A DNA stretch of 64,000 nt from Stereum hirsutum FP-91666 SS1 (Eukaryota; Basidiomycota; Agaricomycetes; Russulales; Stereaceae): positions 2,021,428-2,085,427 of the forward strand of contig NW_006763135.1 of NCBI RefSeq assembly GCF_000264905.1. The letters run 5' to 3'. Position 1 is the stretch's first letter. Each line of letters starts with the position of its first letter. Below the pieces are notes generated by a model, which was not told where the DNA came from, searched no databases, and worked only from the letters and a program-made list of their open reading frames with translations. Shown here piece by piece: positions 57,350 to 64,000 of the stretch. The position numbers and the translations under genes are program-made.

Positions 57350-58603
57350 TCAGCCAAACACATCCTGCATGATGGCTCCAATAAGTCTGTCCTTATCTCC
57401 AGGTAACGGGGCTATTGGCATAAGCTGCCTGCCCACAACAGCGGGACCCTTCACGAACCTCTCCCTTGCCTTCGCAAGGAGTGTCACCGTCTCCATCCCT
57501 AACTGAACGTTCTCCTCCAACGTCAACGATTCGGGGCGCATGCAGAGGGCTTTATAAGCGTCCCCCAGCTGAGACTTGTCGAGGTTGAACCTTTGCCATA
57601 AGACGATCTTTTCGACGGGTGCGATAGAAAGGGAACAGAGCGATTTGGCGGCCAACAAGCGAAGGGATTCTAGCTCCCAGCGGGTGCCAAGCTCGAGGAT
57701 GGAGGTCCATTCTTCTACGGACATGGTCTTCGTCTCACCCAAGACCCTGTTATCATAAATGGACAGGAAAAGAGATCAGATGAGCCCCAACGTGGACGCT
57801 GTTATATACGATGATTGTGCTTACGGTGGGTATATGATCCACAGAAAGCGTTCAAATTCGAGAGCGGTGATATGACCAAGGTTTATCGGTTTCGTGTCAG
57901 ATGATGGATCGACGCTGGCTGCCTTCATCCATCGAGGGCGGACAGAGTGCATGGCTAACACGGACTTATGTATCTTGAAGAGAACGCCCTGGATCTAGTA
58001 AATATAAAACAAAGGTTCCCCCACCCCAAGTCTATCAGCTTCCCTTACCGAAAGATCTTATAGTCCAAGGGGAGTCACATGAAGACTCACCAAGAACGTC
58101 ATATTCCCATCCGCGAAATAGTACCTCTCATGTCTCCTTCCTGTCGGCCGTGCCAGCGGCTCAGGCTTAAGTAGCATAGAAAAAGGCGTACTCTGAGTCG
58201 AACACCCGAACGTGAACTGCCCTGTGTTGAGACCAATAGTAGAGGACGGTGGTGAGGACGGTGGTGTTCCCGATTTTGTGAAGTCCGGCTTCACAGGCAG
58301 ACTGGGATTATCCTTCGTCTTCTCCAGCGCTATCTTCGAAGTCCTGGCGGTGAAAAGAAAAGTTAGCAGCCAGAGAGCATTCGCGAGAAGAGTCATCACG
58401 ATCGTTGACACAATGATGTTACAGTCGAGGACATACCTGCTATCGCTCAAGCTTGCGCTGCTGGAAGAAGTTCCCAATCCCACAAGGACAGAGTCAGCAG
58501 ACTCGGTAGACAAAGATACATCGTATTCAGGCTCAGGGGAGGACATAACAGAAATAGAGTGTTGGGTATGATTGACCAGGGGGGTGGGAGCTGGCAGCAA
58601 CAT
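57350..58603 (-). CDS. BTB-domain protein
   Basis: A BTB/POZ protein of the type expanded in Agaricomycetes, without kelch or zinc-finger partners. The first ATG gives MLLPAPTPLVNHTQHSISVM; the exons then run through a Ser/Thr-rich N-terminus, SLPVKPDFTKSGTPPSSPPS, and RRHERYYFADGNMTFL (start of the BTB core). The core continues IQGVLFKIHKSVLAMHSVRP (the V-x-F-x-x-H-K/R signature), LGHITALEFERFLWIIYPP, then a C-terminal helical region MSVEEWTSILELGTRWELES, LRLLAAKSLCSLSIAPVEKI and a final LIGAIMQDVFG. Introns fall at typical positions. Likely a dimeric or Cul3-adaptor-like protein; targets unknown. Its promoter holds the repeat array at 58704-58826. Confidence 0.85.
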
Positions 58604-58703
58604 TGGCACTGGAAGACGAGCTCTTATACCTCGAGACGTTGATACTCTTCAAATACCTTTGACGCCTTCAAGAGATCCGAAAGGAGGAGCAAACAAAGAG
58701 TAG

Positions 58704-58826
58704 GCGATGAAACAAAGACGTTTCATCGCAGAAGACTTTTCGTCGCAAAAGGTGGGCGAAAGGCTTCATCACGAAAGGCTTTTTATCGCTAAAAAACTTT
58801 TCATCGCAAAAGACTTCGTCAAAGGC
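58704..58826. repeat. Hairpin plus six degenerate TTTTCATCGCAAAAGRC-like units
   Basis: GCGATGAAA (58704-58712) and TTTCATCGC (58721-58729) form a perfect 9-bp stem with an 8-nt loop. From 58721 the sequence is a run of degenerate direct units of about 12-18 bp: 58721-58736, 58737-58752, 58765-58779, 58780-58797, 58798-58814 and 58815-58826. Each has TT(C/T)(A/G)TC followed, in most units, by GC and an A-rich end. Units such as TTTTTATCGCTAAAAA are themselves nearly palindromic. The array lies 100-220 bp upstream of the BTB start codon. Confidence 0.8.
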
Positions 58827-58943
58827 AGTCAGGCATATGATCCTCGCCTGCCAGGTTGAAATCTCGTGTACTCTGCCTTTGGGAGACTAGTCAGTGGCGC
58901 AACTACGTGCGAGAAGCGGCGAAGTTCGCGAAGTTGAAAACAC

Positions 58944-58990
58944 GACGCGACGCGACACGCGTTGACGTCACTGTTTGTGACTGCACGCGT
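58944..58990. promoter_or_regulatory. Two MluI boxes around a CRE palindrome
   Basis: ACGCGACGCGACACGCGT spans about 58945-58962 and ends in ACGCGT (58957-58962). TGACGTCA, the full CRE/ATF site, is at 58963-58970. A second ACGCGT is at 58985-58990. This density in 47 bp is far above the surrounding sequence. It lies about 340 bp upstream of the BTB gene. Factor binding is inferred. Confidence 0.5.
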
Positions 58991-59559
58991 TTTCCGTCCA
59001 AGGGCACACATAATGTATAGGGTGCATTTTATGAGGAGGCCTTGTGTGTATATGTAGATAGCTCCGTACTTTATACTCTATCTTGTTGGCGTACGGTGAA
59101 AAGCCTCTTGGTGGGGCTGAATCCTCCACTATATTCTGAAGTCGTGACGTGAGGGCCATGAGTCAGTAAAACTGGAGTTTTGCAATGCCTCTCGACAGAA
59201 CGCGTGCAGGAAAGACTCGCAGAGCCTATTGGTGAGAAATAAGTAGACGACGACAACGTTCTCCAAAACCCAAGCGTCGGCACTGGGTATCCCGAGTCGA
59301 AAAAGCGCTACCTTGGCGCCATTGTGCAAAGAACAGAAAGGAAATAACAAAGAAGACCGAATAATAATGAAAGGTCTTCCAGACAAAGGAGCCGATAGAG
59401 GAGCTAATAAAGCAGGCAGCAGCGACAGAGCAACGGCTATGTACAAATCGAGGCCTCAACCCGAAGTCCAGCACAAAGAGACGATAACGAAGCAGAAGAC
59501 CGATCCGACCCACAGTTCGACGCCCACGACATTTACACAGCTCGCGTCCCCGTCGCTTA

Positions 59560-61640
59560 TTAGACCACAGTCGACTCCGCAGTCTTGTTCGTGTTTCCGT
59601 TGTGCGACTGACCGAGCACCGGTCCCTGTCCTGCACCTGGAGGGAAGACGTTCTGAGAGGAACCCGGTCTTGAGTTCGGCTGTTGCTGCTGCTGCTGCTG
59701 CAGAGGTGGTTGATGAGAGGGAGGCGGAGGGCCACTTTGCGGTGGCGGGATGGACGAGCCGGGTGGAGGAGGGAAATGGCCCGGAACCATGCCAGGTGGA
59801 GGTGGGCCCTGACCGTACATGACTGGATGAGGACCACCTGGGCCAAAGGGAGGGGGTGGTACGCCCTGACGGATGCTGTCCAGCTCGTGACGTAGCATTT
59901 CGATTTCCCGATTCATGTCTTGATGGCTGTGTTTGAGCTGGACGATGAAGTCGATAGCTGGAAGGACCCGAAAAGGGTAAATGAGATGGTTCGTGGGATT
60001 AATGAGGATAAACAGACTTGCCTTTGCTCAGAATCTCCCACTTACTGGCCTTCATCCCGCGATCTGCCGGTAACTGATCCCTCAGTTCGTCAAACAAATC
60101 CTTCATCTCCTTTCTCCTCTTCCTCTCTGCTAGTTTATGTGAGACTCGTAGCTCTGGGGATCGCGAGTACGGTGTGTTTCCTTGGTCCTTCCCAGATGAC
60201 AATGGGTTCGCATTGGAAGACGAAGCGGACTCTCCCTCGCCTACATCCGTGTCCCCTGTCCCCGCAGCACCGTCTCCTGCCTTGGCACCTCGCGAAGGCG
60301 GCCTTGACCTCGAGCGCAGCACACGAGCTGTGGTAGAGTTGGGTGGCATTGACGATGGGAGGTTGGTCGGCACAGACATTCGACGGTCGGCGTTAAAAGC
60401 TAACGAGGGGACCATTCCGATGGGAGGCATGGTATTTGGGTCAAATGGTCGCCCTGACGCGTCTACCTCGCCAGGCATAGGTGGTTGTTGATCGGAAGAA
60501 GGGTGCCACGCGAAAGACGAAGGTCCACCAGGTGTTCGACCGTGTGGAGATTCCGTGGAGAAGGCAGGAGAGCCATAACTCATAGAGGGACTAGAGAACA
60601 TGGATGAGCTAGAATCTCTGCGTTCGCCTCCCCACCATTGCGGAGGAGGAGGAGCACCTTGTGCTGCACGGGCGTCCATAGAATGGCGACGGTCGTAGAT
60701 GCTCAATTGGGCGACGCCTCGGGAGTCTATTGTGGAGCCTCGTCGTTTGGCAGCTGGTCCGTCGAGCGGTGCGTTCATGCTTGGAACGCCAGGCCCAACG
60801 AGTTGTGGGTCAATGTCTTCTGGTGAAGTCATCGACACGCCTCTGTCATGCGACATTTTGCGTTTGAGACCGTGCGGTTGTGAACGGGGCGACCCAGGCT
60901 CACGGGCATGAGGATGGCCACCTTGACCGATCGCTGGTTGGAGCCACATCTCGGTGAGGACTCCAATCTCAGCAAAAGGCGATCCAGTGCAAGGCAACTC
61001 ACCGGGACCGTTCTCCTGACTCGCAGAGCCTTCTCCCGGCCCTTGCCCAACGTTCGGCGGTCGAGGATCGACATTCATGTGGTCTAGGTCCATGTGTTTA
61101 GCGCCCAATAGGGACGAGAAGGAAGTTGAATGAACGCGTGCACACGCTTGATGAAACTCACCTTCTGTTGAGTGATGGACGGGAGTATTGGAGGAGCTGC
61201 CAGCTGGATCAGAAGGTTCTCTCCGTGAGGAGCTGTTCGGTAAGGGACTACGGTCGAAACCGTCAGACAATGACGAACATACGCATAAAAGCTCGGAAAG
61301 GATCATACTGGTTTGGGGCTGAGGAAAAAGAAACCGAGAGTATAAGCGTACACAGGGACGGAGATCAATTGACGGGTCGCGAAAGACGGCATTGGATGAA
61401 TGCAGAAAGAGCTGACATACCAGTAGAGGATGGGTTCGAGCGCGAAAGGTGAAGAGAAGGGTCTGTGATAGAGCCTCTGCGCTGACTCTGGAGATACTCG
61501 AGTGGAGCGAGTGGTGGAACGGACATGTTGCCAAACGAGGGGGGCTTGTTTGACGTATTCTCGGGGGCCTTTGCCGAGTCTGAGGAAGCGGGCTGACCGT
61601 TGTGGGGATGGGAGGGCGAGGCCCTGTCTTTGTCGGGCAT
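59560..61640 (-). CDS. bHLH transcription factor (class B basic region)
   Basis: A nuclear factor with long disordered arms. It starts at the first ATG in frame ([15 protein letters not shown]), with a Ser/Pro-rich N-terminus ([38 protein letters not shown]). The basic helix 1 reads [22 protein letters not shown], here quoted as [20 protein letters not shown]-x-x-x-E-x-x-x-R fits E-box CACGTG recognition. The loop and helix 2 read [20 protein letters not shown], then [20 protein letters not shown]. The C-terminus is Pro/Gln-rich. The last intron (59958-60021) has a GC donor and joins SK to AIDFI in phase; a GTAAGT donor lies 24 nt upstream. The basic region resembles fission yeast Esc1-like factors, but I cannot name an orthologue. 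Confidence 0.9.
59958..60021 (-). other. GC-AG intron in the bHLH domain, with alternative GT donor
   Basis: On the coding (minus) strand the exon ends AGCAAAG and the intron starts GCAAGTC at 60021, ending CCAG at 59958 (64 nt). The frame only keeps helix 2 (SK-AIDFI) with this GC donor. A stronger-looking donor, GTAAGT, starts at 60045. Both are phase 1, so its use would delete exactly eight residues. Confidence 0.7.
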
Positions 61641-61942
61641 TTTGTGCGCGCAATAAATGTGGGGTGTCGGTGTGGTGGCCGTGCAGCGCGTCGGGAGAGA
61701 TGTTGTCGTTGGATGGGAGTGCGAGAGAGAGGAGGACACGGCGTTAGCGACTGGCGAACGCTAGAATTGATTGAGTGGCCCGGGAAAATGCCGGCTGCAA
61801 GTACTCTCAACCACGTGCGAGCCATCCCATTTATCCTTATTAGGCCTCCCACAAATCAGAATATTCCGTCGTTGCCTTCACACTCCTTGCAGTAAATACA
61901 TCGTCCGCTGTCAATTGTCCTCTTACGTCCTACGTAGCTACA
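61641..61942. other. Spacer: bHLH promoter and ELG1 3'UTR
   Basis: About 300 bp; I see no exon. The bHLH frame is open upstream of its ATG but has no earlier ATG. Confidence 0.5.
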
Positions 61943-64000
61943 TCAATCATCCCAGTCCATCCTCAATCCAGCATCCACCACCGCCCCCCGCTCCGTCCCA
62001 GCCCATCCCGACCCTACTCCAACCTTCTGGCTGTTCTTCGTCTGTCGACCCTTACCTCTACCCTTAACATCCGTCTCAGCCACTCGGACCATGTATCGAA
62101 CCCACGGTTCGTAATCCAGAAAAATGCTCGCAGAACATAACGTCAACTCTCCCTCTCGTATTGTTCTCCTCAGAGCATCCTGTATTCGAGCACTATGCGC
62201 TTTCGGGCAATCAAGGGCTATCGCTCCGGTCAGGCTCTCGGAGTATCCGGACCTCCGCCTCTGCAAGTCGACCAGACTGTCTGTCATCTGAACGTCTGTC
62301 CTGTAGAACTCTGAGAGCACTGGGAGCCTGAGGCTTGACGTGGCATCGAAGGTACCGTCGTACCGGACCTGGTCATCAGCATGGCCTTCACGCGAGTCAT
62401 AGTCGTACGGTCGTGATAGTAGGATGTGCGCGTCCGAAAATGAAAGTCTCTCGCTCTCCTCTCGGAAGACCTCCAGAGCCTGGGCGACGTTCAGAGATTC
62501 GATATCCGCGGTTGATGGTCGTAACAAGATATCGTCGAAGAGGCTCTCCCTTTCGAGGTCCGCGTCCGCTTCAATCGCGCGCCAGGAACGAATGGACGTG
62601 CTGGGGAGCATGGATTGGCATTGGTTGATAGACTGACGAATGTCGACGCCAAGAGATTGACTGGAAGACACGGTGTTGTTCGGCTGGTCTCGAGGTCGAA
62701 ATGACCGCAAACGAAGAAAATCTAGACATTGCTCGTCGCTTAAAAGATGTCCTTCTGTGGCGCAGAGGGTTCGGAGATATGATGCGGCCAGAGGACGATC
62801 CGGAAGACTGAAGGTTATCGTCGTTTGCAGAGGGAGATCTTGCCTGGGTACAGAGCTGAGATCTAGACACAAAACGTCAAATTATAAATACGCCAGACAC
62901 TCGTTATTCTCGTAACACCTTCACATACCGTTGCAAGTCATGATCACAGGCCGCTTGCAATCTTTTATGAAGTTGATCGCAGCCGTCCAGAACGCACCAT
63001 CCTCCCTGAAGATCACGTCCACTTCCTCGAAAAGGATAACAGATTGGCGAAAAGAAGCACTGTGAGGAGAATCGACGGCGGGAAGAGGTTCACTTTCGTT
63101 CGTCTGGTCGGGCGAACTCTCTTTTCTGCGTAGGCGTTTGAGTTTGGGTTTGACGCTTGAATGAGCTTGATGCGTCTGCTGAACAAGATGATTCTTGCCC
63201 ACGTCGCCGATCAACCTATCCAGGTGAACACCACCTCGCTTGCCAATACCAGGATAGACCTCAAAGACTTCGTATCCCAGCTCCTCCGCGCATGCAAATA
63301 CAGCAGCCGTCTTCCCACTGCCAGATGGACCATGCAGCAGTATCGTGTTGTGGATGGTGCTTCCGAATCGATTTGGCCTGGTAGCGGTTGAACGATCCGC
63401 CGTAGGCAGACACAAAGCCTCGGACTCAGAATCATCGTCCCCATACGCGACAATAAAGTCTTCCCCGTCGATATTGCGTTCCACTTCCCTGAGTATACGT
63501 GGTTGTTTGGAAGCCTTCGATCTACCGCCGGTCGACTTCCGTTTGCGGTTCCCTTGGCTGCTAGTCTGAGAGCCACCGGGTGTAGAGGTGGGAGTGTTTT
63601 CGAGATGAAGGCGCAGGGCGCTCATCCAGTCTCGGAGGTAACGCGCGTGTTCTTCGTTCCCTAAAACCTCGTCCGCACATCGAGGGCGCCATTTCTCAGT
63701 CCACGACAACTGAGATCCGTCTAAAGCTCGCGAGTCTGGAGGCTCTTGTGACAGGTCGGAGAAACGGGAGATAGCACGGTTGAAGAGGCGGTGAGAAGCA
63801 GGCAGAGTCTCGAAAAATCGCTTCCTATCCTCGAGTGACTCGGCAGGGGGCGCTAATTCCGGTTCAGAAGAAGGTCGGTCGGGTTCGGATGGATGTGAAG
63901 AGAATGATAGGTGGGATGGCGCGTCGGGAGAAGCCAAAGCGGCGGATGGATGAATAGGCTTCGTCTCTAAATGACTAGATGACAACTTCGAGGTAATGAA
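61943..64000 (-). CDS. ELG1: ELG1/ATAD5 PCNA-unloading RFC-like subunit (5' part outside window)
   Basis: The large subunit of the alternative clamp loader Elg1-RFC, which unloads PCNA from chromatin after replication. The frame is open to the window edge, so the N-terminus is missing. Visible features: SWTEKWRPRCADEVLGNEEH (RFC box I-like), a Lys/Ser-rich insert, TILLHGPSGSGKTAAVFACA with the Walker A motif GPSGSGKT, ELGYEVFEVYPGIGKRGGVH, and the Walker B-like VILFEEVDVIFREDGAFW (EEVD instead of DEVD). Then CKRPVIMTCND is split by an intron (62877-62925 approximately), and LPLQTTITFSLPDRPLAASY begins the C-terminal domain. That domain includes GALALDCPKA-like and WVRYMVRVAE segments and ends GLRMDWDD. 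These match the ELG1/ATAD5 rather than RFC1 or CTF18 pattern. Confidence 0.88.

Larger units (their letters stand above)
58604..59559. other. Upstream region of the BTB gene and 3' flank of the bHLH gene
   Basis: No coding exon seen. It holds the hairpin/repeat array at 58704-58826 and the motif cluster at 58944-58990. Confidence 0.5.

Noticed and set aside
59999..61852. A 617-codon continuous minus-strand frame
   Set aside because: It is the bHLH gene read through its introns; the introns happen to lack stops. The gene starts at the ATG at 61640, and the frame upstream has no ATG.

Overview
The window is nuclear DNA of a filamentous basidiomycete, most likely an Agaricomycete (mushroom-type fungus). 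Nearly every recognisable gene is split by many short introns, mostly about 50-65 nt with GT...AG ends and CTRAY-type branch sequences. Genes are packed on both strands with 200-700 bp spacers. Several families are typical of Agaricomycetes: a DUF6534 seven-helix membrane protein, a BTB-domain protein and a small set of hormone-sensitive-lipase-like esterases. No rRNA, tRNA, CRISPR, prophage or intact transposon was seen.

Layout, left to right. 0.7-5.2 kb: a doubtful 80-residue ORF, a STEEP1 (CXorf56/UPF0428) homologue and, divergent from it, an Avo2-like ankyrin protein of the TORC2 type. 5.8-8.4 kb: a sucrose/alpha-glucoside proton symporter. 9.1-14.1 kb: DPH6 (last step of diphthamide synthesis) head-to-head with FRS1 (cytosolic phenylalanyl-tRNA synthetase beta subunit). 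14.4-20.6 kb: a coiled-coil hypothetical, esterase copy A and the DUF6534 gene. 21.9-27.2 kb: a VTT-domain (TVP38/TMEM41-like) membrane protein head-to-head with FRS2, the alpha subunit of the same synthetase. 28-34 kb: an intronless GNAT acetyltransferase, EMC10, a small protein with sumoylation-type motifs and a Bsd2/NDFIP-type ubiquitin-ligase adaptor. 35-41 kb: esterase copy B, SNX3, a decayed third esterase (pseudogene) and two tandem single-domain HFCD flavoproteins. 41.8-49.7 kb: an orphan multi-exon gene, a Ca2+-regulated mitochondrial carrier (SAL1/SCaMC), a hypothetical and TMA17. 50-64 kb: a long coiled-coil protein head-to-head with the TFIIF alpha subunit (TFG1), a BTB protein, a bHLH transcription factor and the 3' two-thirds of ELG1/ATAD5, which runs off the window edge.

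Most genes are housekeeping. The main themes are translation (both PheRS subunits, DPH6), membrane and secretory biology (EMC10, VTT, SNX3, Bsd2, STEEP1) and transcription/replication (TFG1, bHLH, ELG1). Observations most worth following: physical linkage of the two PheRS subunit genes with Gcn4-like motifs in both promoters; a GC-AG intron inside the bHLH domain with an in-frame competing GT donor that would remove eight residues; the tandem actinobacterial-looking flavoprotein pair; the esterase duplication/decay series; and a hairpin plus degenerate repeat array near a cluster of MluI-box and CRE motifs at 58.7-59.0 kb. I did not find a clearly new multi-gene system. The flavoprotein pair is the best candidate for unusual biochemistry.

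Exon boundaries were read by eye from splice consensus and protein-family continuity. CDS coordinates below span start codon to stop codon including introns.
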